From NCBI GenBank assembly GCA_030744755.1, contig JASLPY010000024.1, forward strand, positions 1 to 60,776: DNA of 60,776 nt, read 5' to 3'. Of the stretch, positions 36,345 to 45,399 are shown piece by piece. Below the pieces are notes generated by a model that saw only the letters and a program-made list of their open reading frames with translations, was not told the DNA's origin and did no database searches. The translations under genes were made by a program, and so were the position numbers. Origin of the DNA: Kiritimatiellia bacterium (GTDB lineage: Bacteria; Verrucomicrobiota; Kiritimatiellia; UBA8416; JADHWI01). Positions within the stretch are counted from its first letter, which is position 1, and every line of letters starts with the position of its first letter.

Positions 36345-37673
36345 TCACAGTAGCCCCAGGAACGAAGCTACCAACTCTCCAACCCCAGAGAGGTTGCATG
36401 CAATGGGGAGAAGAATTACTCCCAGACAATTCATTCGCCTCGAGCCAAAGAGAACCGGCAGAAGGCCGATTCCCCCAGCGACAAACATCACGAAAAGACC
36501 GGACCAACCCGTTATTAAGGCAACAAGAACCGTCACTGCAATCAACGATACCCCCGACACCATGCGAAACCCGAAGCGGCGTATTACTTTGATCGTGATG
36601 CGGGTCAATGGCACAACCATGAGAAGAGCCACCGCCCCACTGATGGCGATGGAAGCCAGCACCATCAAGTAATCTCCCGTTCCCCGGCAGCGGTACAACC
36701 CGCGAAGCATCCACGCTCCCCCTCCCCTGGTTACGTGGAGTCCGGGAACGAAGAAAAGAAGAAGCCCGCCGACATAGTAGAAGACTTTCGACGCTCCCTG
36801 TGAGATCACGAACACACGATCATCTCTGGTAGCAGTTGCATGCCCCGCAAGCATGCCCCCAACGCCCCCTGTCACTCCCGGAAAGAACGCGGCAAATCCC
36901 CCGCCCAACCCGCCTGCGACGACTCCCCTAAGCATCATCCCGGGTCCGAGACGCGATGTCTGAAAACTCTGCCGTGGTGCTTTTGCCTTATTGACGAGAT
37001 TCAACACCAGCCACGGAATGGTGAACAGACCGACAAAGCCCGGCATCAGGCTTTGAAAGGAGCCCTGGAGGGCTACGGGACTGCCGTAGAAGAGGACGAA
37101 TCCAAGTAGTCCCGACAGTGCAAACGTGACAAGTCCAGCCCCGGTTGATTTCCATCCGTCCACAAAGCGTCTCCACCCTGCCTGTCCCCGTGTTCCACCC
37201 TTGGGCCATTCGGACATCAGCATGAACGTTATTACACACCATAGAATCCAGTGAAGGTGAGGCTGAAACACCGCACGAGCCGCGGGCAGAAGCAGCGGCG
37301 CCAGGGGTCCGGCTACCCCAAGGAGGATCGTGATCCCTGCGATTCCGCCTATCGTTGTCATTATAACCGCGTCGTAACCCCTTCCTGTCATGAAGAACTT
37401 CTGACCGGGCGACACGAGAAACGCCGCACTCTCGTCGGGAGCCGCAAGGAGAACAGACGGCAGTGTGTTGAGGACGGCATATCCCACCATCATTCCAACT
37501 GCGACGGGCAGGAGGATTTCGGGCGGAACGACAACACCATTTGTCTGGAGAAGATGAACGCAGGCAACTCCCAGGCCCATAACGTTATAGACGTGCAGTC
37601 CCGGAACACAGGCCAGCACCGCAGACACGAAAGCCGCGGATACCGATGCTACGATGATAATAAGAATGTCCAT
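36345..37673 (-). CDS. TctA/DUF112-like multi-pass permease
   Basis: 442 aa from the ATG at 37673; the frame continues to 37706 but that start is not preceded by a ribosome site. At least ten hydrophobic segments in two similar halves are seen. CVPGLHVYNVMGLG near the start and AAFFPGVTGGVGGMLAGHATA in the second half are the paired GxxPGxH/T loops of tripartite tricarboxylate transporter TctA relatives (DUF112). No TctB or TctC partner is present, as in archaeal-type stand-alone members, so the mode of energisation is unclear. It follows the zinc-ribbon/OB gene by 54 bases in the same operon. Confidence 0.75.
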   Translation of the reverse strand: MDILIIIVASVSAAFVSAVLACVPGLHVYNVMGLGVACVHLLQTNGVVVPPEILLPVAVGMMVGYAVLNTLPSVLLAAPDESAAFLVSPGQKFFMTGRGYDAVIMTTIGGIAGITILLGVAGPLAPLLLPAARAVFQPHLHWILWCVITFMLMSEWPKGGTRGQAGWRRFVDGWKSTGAGLVTFALSGLLGFVLFYGSPVALQGSFQSLMPGFVGLFTIPWLVLNLVNKAKAPRQSFQTSRLGPGMMLRGVVAGGLGGGFAAFFPGVTGGVGGMLAGHATATRDDRVFVISQGASKVFYYVGGLLLFFVPGLHVTRGGGAWMLRGLYRCRGTGDYLMVLASIAISGAVALLMVVPLTRITIKVIRRFGFRMVSGVSLIAVTVLVALITGWSGLFVMFVAGGIGLLPVLFGSRRMNCLGVILLPIACNLSGVGELVASFLGLL

Positions 37674-37727
37674 GTGTCTTCTACTTCGTGCGGCGTCAGT
37701 CCTCACCGCCGGCGGCCAAGTCAGTCT

Positions 37728-38285
37728 CTACTTTCCGCCTCGTTCTTCGGAACCGGGAGCAATCGGTTCCAGGTCCCCAACGCTGCGAAGCCTGAGCTTC
37801 ACATCTCCTTCGCCCGAGACATTGAGGCTGCCGGCAGCCCTCAATTGCTGCCCTTGTCGAGGAATCATCCCGGCCTCGGAAAGTTCCTTCGCGGTCAGTC
37901 CATAGACCTGCACGCGAACGCGTCCGGTTCCGTCATTCAGCAGGAAGGAGATATAGTCTATCTCTCCCTTTTCCCTGCCTATGAAAGCATTCCTGGAGAC
38001 CGTACCGGAGACCTGCACCGATCCAAAATTCATCAGCGGGGTAAGTTCAGACACCTTCACCTCTGGAACATCCTTGCTCCTCGACATCACGAACAGGAGG
38101 GCAAGTCCCGCCGAAGCCAGCAGGACTGCCGAGACCTTGATTACGCGCATGGCGCGCGGCACCGCCGCATCGGCATCACAATACGGGCAAACTGAAACCG
38201 GACCGATGTAGCGTTCGCAGCTTGGACAGAACTCCGGCTGCGCGCCACCGGCATACTCGTGCGTCTCTTTGATTACCCTAGCCAT
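37728..38285 (-). CDS. Membrane protein with zinc ribbon and OB-fold
   Basis: 185 aa. FCPSCERY and VCPYCDAD form a two-CxxC zinc ribbon at about 20-40, followed by a single hydrophobic helix (VLLASAGLALLFVM) and an OB-fold-like beta-barrel at 85-180 (VSGTVSRNAF, ISFLLNDGTGRVRVQVYG, LRAAGSLNV). Nucleic-acid or ligand binding is a guess. It lies between the CorC/CNNM pair and the TctA-like gene on the same strand. No family name is known to me. Confidence 0.75.
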   Translation of the reverse strand: MARVIKETHEYAGGAQPEFCPSCERYIGPVSVCPYCDADAAVPRAMRVIKVSAVLLASAGLALLFVMSRSKDVPEVKVSELTPLMNFGSVQVSGTVSRNAFIGREKGEIDYISFLLNDGTGRVRVQVYGLTAKELSEAGMIPRQGQQLRAAGSLNVSGEGDVKLRLRSVGDLEPIAPGSEERGGK

Positions 38286-38330
38286 CGCGATAATCCCATG
38301 AAGGTAATGCGGGATCTTGTTTCGAACTGA

Positions 38331-39305
38331 TCACAACTCTCCGACAATCTCCTCAAGAATGTCGTGTGTTGTTATCAATCCAATTACGTCGCCCTCAGAA
38401 TCTTTGACAAGGCACATAGGCTGCCTTGACCGCCGCAACCGGGGAAATATCTCATCTACCGGCATTCCTGCCGGAATGAGAAGCGGCGAACGCACGAAGC
38501 TTGCTATCGGCATTTCATAGTTCAGATCGTGGTGCGACAGAACATAGTACACGTTAATTATGCCCACAAAATCGGCAGCGGCATCGTCGTGAACCGGCAT
38601 TCTCGTGAAGCCTGACGTTCTGCACAACTCCAGGAATTCCTTCACTGTAGCCCCGCTGAACACGGCGGTCATCTCGTTACTCGGAATCATTATGTCGTCG
38701 GCTCTCTCCCCGGACAGTTCAAGCACCCTGTGAATCATTGTGCTTTCCTTACTGGAAAGAACTCCGCTCTTCGCGCCTTCCCAAGCCAGTGTTTTGAGTT
38801 CCTCTTTCGTTATGAAGGGGTCCGACTTGGAGTACATGCGCGTGGCACCCGGCACGAACAGACGCACTACCCCAAGAATCGCCACTGACAGGGGGTGAAC
38901 GATTCTCTCGGACATCCGAAGAAACTTCGCAAACCGTGAACACCTTTCAAGCGGCTTACTGTGGAACCATGCCTTCGGAAGGTACTCACAGAAGACAAGC
39001 ACTGTAACGGCAGTCAACAGCGTAGCTACCGCCTGGCCACCGCTGCCCATAAGGCGAACGGCAAGGCTGGCCGAGACAACCGAAATCATCACAACACATA
39101 TGTTGGTTCCCACAAGTGTGGTTCCCAACAGCCTGTCGGTATTCTCAAGGTATCCCGAAAGAATCTTCGCCGCTTTCGATCCCGACATGACCGAATGCCT
39201 GAGGCGCAACCTGTGGATCGAGATCACCCCGGTTTCCATGCCTGAGAAGAACGCTTCCAGGATCATGCACACCCCGATAATCATCAGTTGTGTCGAAGGG
39301 CTCAT
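38331..39305 (-). CDS. CNNM/CorC-type membrane protein with CBS domains (second of a pair)
   Basis: 324 aa. The DUF21 (CNNM) membrane domain is at about 1-150, with EAFFSGMETGVISI, the family's S-x-x-E-T signature. A tandem CBS module follows (DIMIPSNEMTAVFSGATV, FVGIINVYYVLSH, VIGLITTHDILEEIVGEL). The C-terminal CorC_HlyC domain of longer relatives is missing. Such proteins are linked with Mg2+ or Co2+ efflux or homeostasis. Its start overlaps the stop of the longer paralogue (39302) by 4 nt, so they are coupled and may form a hetero-oligomer. Confidence 0.9.
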   Translation of the reverse strand: MSPSTQLMIIGVCMILEAFFSGMETGVISIHRLRLRHSVMSGSKAAKILSGYLENTDRLLGTTLVGTNICVVMISVVSASLAVRLMGSGGQAVATLLTAVTVLVFCEYLPKAWFHSKPLERCSRFAKFLRMSERIVHPLSVAILGVVRLFVPGATRMYSKSDPFITKEELKTLAWEGAKSGVLSSKESTMIHRVLELSGERADDIMIPSNEMTAVFSGATVKEFLELCRTSGFTRMPVHDDAAADFVGIINVYYVLSHHDLNYEMPIASFVRSPLLIPAGMPVDEIFPRLRRSRQPMCLVKDSEGDVIGLITTHDILEEIVGEL

Positions 39306-40558
39306 CCTGATTCTTCCTCCGCTACGCCCTGCAACTGCGTTCTTTCAAGAAAGACCAGCGTGACCCTGCGTTTTCTGACCCTCTGCACACGGGCACGACA
39401 CCCCTGGGCCTCGACGACATCTCCGGCGTGTGGAATCCTCTCGGCCTGGGCCATTATCCAACCGCCAATGCGGTCGGCGCCCTCGGCCTCCAGTTCCAAT
39501 CCCAGTTCATAGTTGACGTCCTCAAGGCTGATACTTCCGTCTATAAGCCAGCGGTTGATTCCTATCTGCTGAAGACTAAGTTGCTCGTCCCCGTACTCAT
39601 TCTCCACATCCTCAGCGATTTCCTCGAGTATGTCTCCCCTCGTAATGAGGCCCGCGGTTCCTCCGTATTCGTCGGAGACAAAAGCCACGTTTCTGCGTTC
39701 CCGTTGAAAATTTATGAGCAGGTTGTCAAGGGGGGCCGTTTCCGGAACGAATACTGGAGGGATAGTCGCCTTACTTACGTCCTTGTCATCTGACAGAATG
39801 TATTTCAGGACATCAAGAAACCCCTCAACCTGGTCCATGGTCTCTCGATAGATAGGCAGGTACCGAAACGTAACACTCCTTGCGACACGTTCATGCTCCT
39901 CCGACGAATCTTCCAGATCGATACCAACCAGGTCAACACGCGGGGTCATGATATCGCTGGCCTGCATCTCCTCCATCCGTACGATTCCATCCACCATCGT
40001 GCGCTCTTCCTCGTCCAACACGCCGGCTTCTTCTCCGGCTTCGACAACGGACAGGAACTCGTCTTCCGTTAAGGTCCTGTCGGCAGCGTGCAGATCCTTC
40101 CTGATCAGGACGGCGACTCGCTCAAGCATGGCGCGGAGCGGGGTCATAACGAAGATGAGCCCGTTCAAGGCAGGGGCATACATAACGGCCAGGCGTTCAG
40201 CATGCACCATCGCCAGCCGTTTCGGAGCAACTTCTCCAACCAGGAGTAGAAGAAACGTCATTGATACAATTGATACTACTTCCGCGTACGAGGACAGGAG
40301 GTGAAGGACTATTACGTAGCCAAGACCCGAGGCAGCAACGTTAACAAGGGTGTTCCCGATCAGGATAGTGGACAGCAGCTGCGTCGGCCGGTCCAGCATC
40401 TGCTGGATGATCCCGGCAGAACTCGGGCGCCGCTTGATCAAGCGGTTTATCTGTATTGGGTTCAGCGAAAACAGAGCCGTCTCGGCGCTGGAAAAAAAAG
40501 CCGAACAGAAGAAAAGCAGCACGAGTGTAATACACTCAATGCTCAGCATTAGATTCAT
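39302..40558 (-). CDS. CNNM/HlyC/CorC family membrane protein (first of a pair)
   Basis: 418 aa. DUF21 domain at about 1-180 with FFSSAETALFSL, then two CBS domains (SDIMTPRVDLVGIDLEDSSEE; VAFVSDEYGGTAGLITRGDIL), and a CorC_HlyC C-terminal domain (LIDGSISLEDVNYELGLEL and GRV-type ending). The full order matches YfjD/CorB-like transporters thought to handle divalent cations. It starts 23 nt inside the end of the LolA-like gene and overlaps the shorter paralogue by 4 nt, so it is coupled to both. Confidence 0.93.
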   Translation of the reverse strand: MNLMLSIECITLVLLFFCSAFFSSAETALFSLNPIQINRLIKRRPSSAGIIQQMLDRPTQLLSTILIGNTLVNVAASGLGYVIVLHLLSSYAEVVSIVSMTFLLLLVGEVAPKRLAMVHAERLAVMYAPALNGLIFVMTPLRAMLERVAVLIRKDLHAADRTLTEDEFLSVVEAGEEAGVLDEEERTMVDGIVRMEEMQASDIMTPRVDLVGIDLEDSSEEHERVARSVTFRYLPIYRETMDQVEGFLDVLKYILSDDKDVSKATIPPVFVPETAPLDNLLINFQRERRNVAFVSDEYGGTAGLITRGDILEEIAEDVENEYGDEQLSLQQIGINRWLIDGSISLEDVNYELGLELEAEGADRIGGWIMAQAERIPHAGDVVEAQGCRARVQRVRKRRVTLVFLERTQLQGVAEEESG

Positions 40559-41306
40559 AGTTGATTAACTCACCTGCCTCACTGACCTCGTGAACGCGTA
40601 ACTTTGTCCTGTGGAGAACGGGGTAATGCTGTACCTCCAGGTCCTTTATCATCCACATTTCGTTCACCTTCTTGAAACTCTTTATCCACAAGCGCCGCAC
40701 TATGGTCCCGTCGGCGGACCGGCCTTCGGCCTGCAGCAGCATTCGGGCCGCCACGTCGATCCACAACCTCACGCTTGCGTATTGTGGTTTTGCTTCACCA
40801 ACGGGCGCAGGAACGTCCACAACGAACGCGGGCCGGCCCTTGATCTTCTCCTCGCCAACGAGCTTTCCGCCGGTCCACCAGAGAAACGAGAGAGTCAGGT
40901 CCATCCAGCTTAGATCAGTCTCCTGTACGGGGGCAAAAAGGTCGCCCACTGCAACTTCTTTCGGGGGATCTCCAGCGGTTCGCGAGAAAACTGGCACAGC
41001 GCCTTTGGCTCTCATGACAGTCAACTCCTCGAGCAACCGGTTCTTCTTGTCCTTTATTGCGTAGGATGCAGATGCCGGGTAAGTGCCCCAGTTCACAAGC
41101 ATCTCGAATTTCAGGTCGCGAACAGACACACCCCTCGGACGGCGCACGTGAAGTTCCCCGGTAATGAGAAGCGGTAGCGCCGGCAGATGTGCGATCACGT
41201 CCGACATAAGTTCATCGGCATCGCGTGGAGATTCTGCTTCTGAGGTGTCGGCAAATGCCAGAAAGCCTGAACACAGCGAGACAAGGATGGACATTAAAAC
41301 TTTCAA
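40536..41306 (-). CDS. Secreted LolA-like outer membrane lipoprotein-sorting-type protein, probable TTG start
   Basis: 256 aa if read from the TTG at 41306. That codon has AGGAG 10 nt upstream, whereas the ATG at 41294 sits 22 nt from it and the ATG at 41381 makes a poor signal. A signal peptide ending FLAFA follows. The mature part is a beta-rich LolA/LolB-like half-barrel: LITGELHVRRPRGVSVRDLKFEM, AFVVDVPAPVG, ASVRLWIDVAARMLLQAEG and VQHYPVLHRTKLRVHEV. It may carry hydrophobic molecules to the outer membrane; the family name is from the fold pattern only. It starts 13 nt after the PUR gene and runs into the CNNM gene. Confidence 0.7.
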   Translation of the reverse strand: MKVLMSILVSLCSGFLAFADTSEAESPRDADELMSDVIAHLPALPLLITGELHVRRPRGVSVRDLKFEMLVNWGTYPASASYAIKDKKNRLLEELTVMRAKGAVPVFSRTAGDPPKEVAVGDLFAPVQETDLSWMDLTLSFLWWTGGKLVGEEKIKGRPAFVVDVPAPVGEAKPQYASVRLWIDVAARMLLQAEGRSADGTIVRRLWIKSFKKVNEMWMIKDLEVQHYPVLHRTKLRVHEVSEAGELINYESNAEH

Positions 41307-41319
41307 GCGCGACGGACTC

Positions 41320-41643
41320 CTACACGGGTGTGTCCGCCTCACAAGGCCCGGCATCGTTAGATGCCTGGATAGCATGTCCAAGGATCTCGCTTATCTTGTC
41401 CAGCCCCGTGGCAGGAATAATGATCGTGTCACGCCGGCCCCCTACATCCTCAGTGATCTTCAGGAATCGCCCTCGCAGGTTCTCTCTGAGCTCAAATGAG
41501 AACAACTTGCGCTCTACCTGGACTTGTTCGCTGAGTAGCTCCTTGTCCACGATCCTTCTCCCGGTTATATAACGTTCCGATACCTGATACCAGGTATCGG
41601 GGAGCTCACCGCTCCAAACCGAGACTTTATCACACCAGCGCAT
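41320..41643 (-). CDS. PUR-domain nucleic-acid-binding protein
   Basis: 107 aa. ELLSEQVQVERKLFSFELREN, then RGRFLKITEDVGGRRDTIIIP and TGLDKISEILGHAI, read clearly as one PUR repeat of the eukaryotic Pur-alpha family, also found in Bacteroidetes and PVC bacteria (BpuR-like). Such proteins bind single-stranded DNA or RNA as dimers. No strong ribosome site precedes the ATG, so a start further in is possible. It is followed after 13 nt by the LolA-like gene, so it is probably the first gene of that operon. Confidence 0.82.
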   Translation of the reverse strand: MRWCDKVSVWSGELPDTWYQVSERYITGRRIVDKELLSEQVQVERKLFSFELRENLRGRFLKITEDVGGRRDTIIIPATGLDKISEILGHAIQASNDAGPCEADTPV

Positions 41644-41924
41644 TGTGTCAATGATCTTTAGAGAGCTGCCATTTCGTCTTGCACTGCTTTTCTTGAGGCC
41701 GTAGTTTCTGTCAATGCCACGTTTTCAGATAGGCACCAGTGAACTCGTCGCCTCGCTGGAAAGGACTTCGAAAGAGTTCGCCTTTCCGCCAGGGTCCGGA
41801 GTAATGACCGCGGAGAATAATCACGTGAGCATCGTTACCCGCAATTCGCAGGCTCACGTGACGAATGAGTGAACAGCCCTGCCCAAAGGACGGGGATTGA
41901 AAGGGCACCCATAGTGGTGCAATG

Positions 41925-42009
41925 GGGAGGGGCAGCGCCTGCCCGGCACCGTGCTTGCTCTGGTGCTGGGGCCTCGCTGCCCGCGGACGCCGAGGCCGGC
42001 GTCCCTCCC
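41925..42009 (+). repeat. 85-nt GGGAGGG...CCCTCCC element, copy identical to 57369-57453
   Basis: It starts GGGAGGGGCAGCG and ends GGCGTCCCTCCC. I see no difference over 85 nt from the copy at 57369. A hairpin-forming flank (GGGCACCC...GGTGCAAT) precedes it, as at 36246. It ends 30 nt before the PQQ gene's start. Between 41644 and 41924 a minus-strand frame ends in YLKTWH with no recognisable domain; nothing there is supported as a gene. Confidence 0.85.
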
Positions 42010-42039
42010 ATAGGAGCGCAACGGCATACCCAAGGGACA

Positions 42040-43269
42040 ATGAAGATGCACGCGAACAGGCTTACCTTAAGAACCTGCACCCTTGCCGCAACTACATTCC
42101 TGCTGGCAACCACAGTGCCCTCCGTCACCACGTCCGGCGATTGGCCACGATGGCGCGGCCCCAATGCCAACGGCATTGTTGAATCAGGAAACTGGAATCC
42201 GGCAGCGTTGAATGATGGACCCAGGATCACATGGCAGAAAGAACTGGGAGAAGGATACTCGGCCGCATCGATTTCCGGTAGACGTCTTTACACTTTGGGA
42301 AACAAGAAGAACCGGGATAGCGTCTTCTGCCTGGATGCGGACACAGGCGCTGAAATCTGGAAGTACACTTACGCCTGCAAGGCGAGATCCTACTCAGGCC
42401 CCCGGGCCACCCCCCTCGTAACAGGTACCTCGGTCTACACTTTCAGCAGGGAAGGTCACGTTTTCTGCTTCAACGCTGCCGACGGTGCTGTGAAGTGGCA
42501 AAGAAATGTCGCGAAGGAACTGAGAGCCGATGTTCTTCGATGGGGCCTGGCCGGATCGCCCATAATGCTGGATGAGAAGATTCTAATAAACGCGGGGAAA
42601 CGCGGCGTGGCCCTTGACAGAAGCACGGGAAAGACCATTTGGTCGAGCGCGCCGGGAGTTGGCGGGTATGCCACACCTGTGATCTACAGGCATGCTGGCA
42701 AAACCTGTGCTGCCATATTCGGAGAGAAAGGCCTCCATGCAGTTGACGCGGCCAATGGACGGGAGCTCTGGTACAAGGAGTGGGAGACCAGGTACAACGT
42801 GAACGCCGCCGACCCGATCATCTCGGGAACAAAGATGTTCATCTCGTCGGGCTACAAAACGGGCAGTACCCTTGTTGACTTCGCTGGAAAGAAGCCCAGG
42901 ATTGTGTGGGAAAACAAGAGCATGAGCAATATGTTCAGCAGTTCCGTTCTTCTGGACGGTTACATCTACGGAATTGACGGCAACGCGGGACGCGGGACCC
43001 TACGCTGCCTGGTTTTCGCCACCGGCATCGAGAAGTGGTCCAAGAACCTCGACTTTGGTTCGCTTATCGTGGTGGATCGCAAGTTGATCGTGCTCAACGA
43101 AAATGGCATGCTGTTCATTGCCGAAGCAGTACCCACCGGCTACAAGCAGATATCGGAAGGAAGAATCCTGAAAAAGAAGGACTGCTGGACCGCCCCGGTA
43201 TTCGCCTACGGCAAGATCTACTGCCGCAACCAGCCGGGAACCCTCGTCTGCGTCGACGTCAGCAAGTAG
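42040..43269 (+). CDS. Secreted PQQ-like beta-propeller protein (BamB-like repeats)
   Basis: 409 aa from the ATG at 42040; ATG 42046 is an equal alternative with better spacing to AAGGG. The N-terminus is a signal peptide (ATTFLLATTVPSVTTS). The mature domain begins with DWPRWRGPNANGI, the classic opening of PVC PQQ-propeller proteins, and then has blades with LYTLGNKKNRDS, LDADTGAEIWK, FNAADGAVKWQRN and LDRSTGKTIW. It is a scaffold or binder in the envelope; no dehydrogenase site was recognised. Unlike the propeller at 14948 it has no membrane segments. It converges with the peptide-transport ATPase gene, with a hairpin-repeat between. Confidence 0.88.
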   Translation: MKMHANRLTLRTCTLAATTFLLATTVPSVTTSGDWPRWRGPNANGIVESGNWNPAALNDGPRITWQKELGEGYSAASISGRRLYTLGNKKNRDSVFCLDADTGAEIWKYTYACKARSYSGPRATPLVTGTSVYTFSREGHVFCFNAADGAVKWQRNVAKELRADVLRWGLAGSPIMLDEKILINAGKRGVALDRSTGKTIWSSAPGVGGYATPVIYRHAGKTCAAIFGEKGLHAVDAANGRELWYKEWETRYNVNAADPIISGTKMFISSGYKTGSTLVDFAGKKPRIVWENKSMSNMFSSSVLLDGYIYGIDGNAGRGTLRCLVFATGIEKWSKNLDFGSLIVVDRKLIVLNENGMLFIAEAVPTGYKQISEGRILKKKDCWTAPVFAYGKIYCRNQPGTLVCVDVSK

Positions 43270-43280
43270 CTGCAGGGCTA

Positions 43281-43356
43281 CTCCCGATTGGAATCGGGAG
43301 CTACGGGATTAGGAAGATGTGTCTAGCGTAGCGCCCGACTCCGATCGGGCGACTCC
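43281..43356. repeat. Paired-hairpin repeat, CCCGATTGGAATCGGG family, copy 2
   Basis: CTCCCGATTGGAATCGGGAG with AGCTACGGG, then GCGCCCGACTCCGATCGGGC about 30 nt later. It separates the convergent PQQ gene (ends 43269) and ATPase gene (ends 43377), so it can act as a bidirectional terminator, although this is inference. Confidence 0.75.
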
Positions 43357-43376
43357 CCTCGGCCGCGTGCCCTCTC

Positions 43377-44357
43377 TCAGCCGTCAATCTCCCCGACCCT
43401 TATGCAGGCGGCCAGGCGGGTGTCATCATCGGGGACATTCTCCAGGGGCGGTTCCTCTTCCCTGCAACGGTCGATGGCAAAAGGACAGCGGGGATGGAAC
43501 CTGCAACCGGACGGGGGGCGTGACGGTGAGGGCACATCTCCTTCAAGGACGATTCGTCCCTTCTTCTCCACCCCAACCCTGGGAATTGCCGAAACAAGTG
43601 CCTGCGTATAGGGGTGGCGTGGCCGGTCAATCACCTCACGGCTGGCGCCATATTCCACAATCCGGCCCAGATACATCACGGCTATCTTGTCGGAGATGTG
43701 CCGGACGACGCTCAGGTCGTGGGATATAAAGAGATAGGCAAGCCCGTGTTTCTCCCGCAGGTTCATCAGAAGGTTTATCACCTGGGCCTGCACGGAAACG
43801 TCCAGTGCACTCACGGCCTCATCACAGATGACGAGCTTAGGCTTGAGCGAAATTGCGCGCGCAACGCTTATTCTCTGCCGTTGGCCGCCGGAAAACTCGT
43901 GCGGATAACGGTGAAGCGCATCTTCGTTCATGCCCACTTCTTCAAGCAGCTTCGTAGCGGCTGCATCCCTTTCGCGCGGACTGGTCAACCCGTGCTGCAC
44001 CATTCCCTCTGTCACGATACCCGACACGGTCATGCGCGGGTTCAACGACGCAAACGGATCCTGGAAGATGACCTGCAGATCCTGTCGCAGGGGTCTCAGT
44101 TCCCCTTCGCTTTTTCCGATCAGTTCGGTGCCGTCGAACACAACCGATCCGGAGTGCGACGGGTCCAGTCCCAGTACCGTCCGTGCCAGTGTCGTCTTGC
44201 CGCATCCGGATTCACCGACGAGCCCCAGTGATTCCCCCTGCCCGATCCGCAGCGAGACTCCGTCCACCGCCCGCACGTGGCCTACGGTGCGCGAAAACAC
44301 GCCCCGCCTAATCGGGAACCAGGTCTTCAGGTCTTCTATTTGCAATAGAGTATTCAT
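43377..44357 (-). CDS. Oligopeptide/peptide ABC transporter ATPase, OppF-like
   Basis: 326 aa. The start at 44357 overlaps the last base of the upstream ATPase's stop (TGATG). Walker A GLVGESGCGKTT, signature LSGGQRQRISVARA in the form FSGGQRQR, Walker B LVICDEAVSAL, H-loop YLFISHDLS are all present, and the C-terminal oligo_HPY domain (GCRFHPRCPFAIDRC) has its cysteine cluster. It couples ATP hydrolysis to peptide import. In E. coli the equivalent YejF is one double-ATPase chain; here the two halves are separate genes, with this as the second. Confidence 0.92.
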   Translation of the reverse strand: MNTLLQIEDLKTWFPIRRGVFSRTVGHVRAVDGVSLRIGQGESLGLVGESGCGKTTLARTVLGLDPSHSGSVVFDGTELIGKSEGELRPLRQDLQVIFQDPFASLNPRMTVSGIVTEGMVQHGLTSPRERDAAATKLLEEVGMNEDALHRYPHEFSGGQRQRISVARAISLKPKLVICDEAVSALDVSVQAQVINLLMNLREKHGLAYLFISHDLSVVRHISDKIAVMYLGRIVEYGASREVIDRPRHPYTQALVSAIPRVGVEKKGRIVLEGDVPSPSRPPSGCRFHPRCPFAIDRCREEEPPLENVPDDDTRLAACIRVGEIDG

Positions 44358-45343
44358 CAATCTCCGGCCGGTTTCTTCTTCATCCTGTCTTCGACAAGCA
44401 GGCACCTGGCCTCGCGGCCGTCAACAACGGACAGGTCCGGGTGTTCTTTCTCACAACGTTCGACGGCATATTTACAGCGCTCCCTGAATCTGCATCCCAC
44501 GGGGTAATCGATGGCCGATGGGACCTGGCCTTCGATTGTCTCCAATTCGCCTTTCTCGCAATCCAGCGACGGAATGGAGGCAAGCAACGCTTCCGTGTAG
44601 GGATGCAGCGGATTTCTGAACAGGTCTTCTCGCGAACCAACTTCCACGATCTCCGATGCGTACATGACCGCCACACGCTCACACATTTCCCAGATTACCC
44701 CCATGTCGTGGGTTATCAGAAGCAGAGACGTGTCACGTTTCTTCATGTCCAGCATGAGGTCGAAGACCTGCGCCTGTATCGTCACATCCAGGGCAGTCGT
44801 TGGTTCGTCCGCGATGATAACCTTGGGATCCTGCATCAGCGCCATAGCGATCATGACCCTCTGCCTCATTCCTCCGGACAACTGGAAAGGATAGGAAAAC
44901 ATGCATTCAGCCGGATCGGGAATGCCGACCTTTGCCAGCCATTCCTCCCCGGCACGCCGTGCCTCTTTCCTGTCTATCTGCCCATGGGTCTGCTGCGTCT
45001 CGACGAGCTGCTTGCCGATGCGCTGCAGGGGAGACAGTGCTGTCATGGGCTCCTGGAAAATCATTCCGATCTCCCTACCACGGATCTCGCGCAGCTCCGA
45101 AATCGGCATGGCCAGCAGATCTTTTCCGTCGAACATAACCGTTCCGGACACAAACCTTCCGGGTGGCGAGGGAATAAGGCGAAGAGTACTCATGGCCGTA
45201 ACCGATTTCCCGCATCCGGATTCGCCGACGAGACCCAGCACCTCGCCCTCACGTATATCCAGCGAGACACAATCCGCCGCCTGCACGACCCCGTCATCGG
45301 TATCGAACACAACCGAAAGATCTCTAATCTCCAACAAACTCAT
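44357..45343 (-). CDS. Oligopeptide/peptide ABC transporter ATPase, OppD-like
   Basis: 328 aa from the ATG at 45343, with GGGGAGATTG upstream; an extension to 45391 lacks one. Walker A GLVGESGCGKSV, signature LSGGMRQRVMIAMAL, Walker B VIIADEPTTALD, and LLLITHDMGV are present. The C-terminal oligo_HPY region with Cys (GCRFRERCKYAVERC) is retained. It is the first ATPase of the pair and follows yejE by 145 bases of simple repeats. Homodimer or heterodimer with the next chain is expected for an Opp-type importer. Confidence 0.92.
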   Translation of the reverse strand: MSLLEIRDLSVVFDTDDGVVQAADCVSLDIREGEVLGLVGESGCGKSVTAMSTLRLIPSPPGRFVSGTVMFDGKDLLAMPISELREIRGREIGMIFQEPMTALSPLQRIGKQLVETQQTHGQIDRKEARRAGEEWLAKVGIPDPAECMFSYPFQLSGGMRQRVMIAMALMQDPKVIIADEPTTALDVTIQAQVFDLMLDMKKRDTSLLLITHDMGVIWEMCERVAVMYASEIVEVGSREDLFRNPLHPYTEALLASIPSLDCEKGELETIEGQVPSAIDYPVGCRFRERCKYAVERCEKEHPDLSVVDGREARCLLVEDRMKKKPAGD

Positions 45344-45399
45344 CCCATCAATCTCCCCAAACCCCCTCCTCGGCAGAGTGGGTTCCCACACCCATCAAC

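Noticed and set aside
35419..36672. 417-aa plus-strand frame through the YdjM-like gene and a repeat
   Set aside because: Antisense to two well-supported genes; composition is a mirror of their membrane segments and it crosses a dispersed repeat.
37251..38195. 314-aa plus-strand frame opposite the zinc-ribbon and TctA-like genes
   Set aside because: Antisense to two genes in one operon, no start signal and His/Arg-rich mirror composition.
41869..42040. N-terminal extension of the PQQ protein
   Set aside because: It would translate the 85-nt repeat; the signal peptide begins at 42040.
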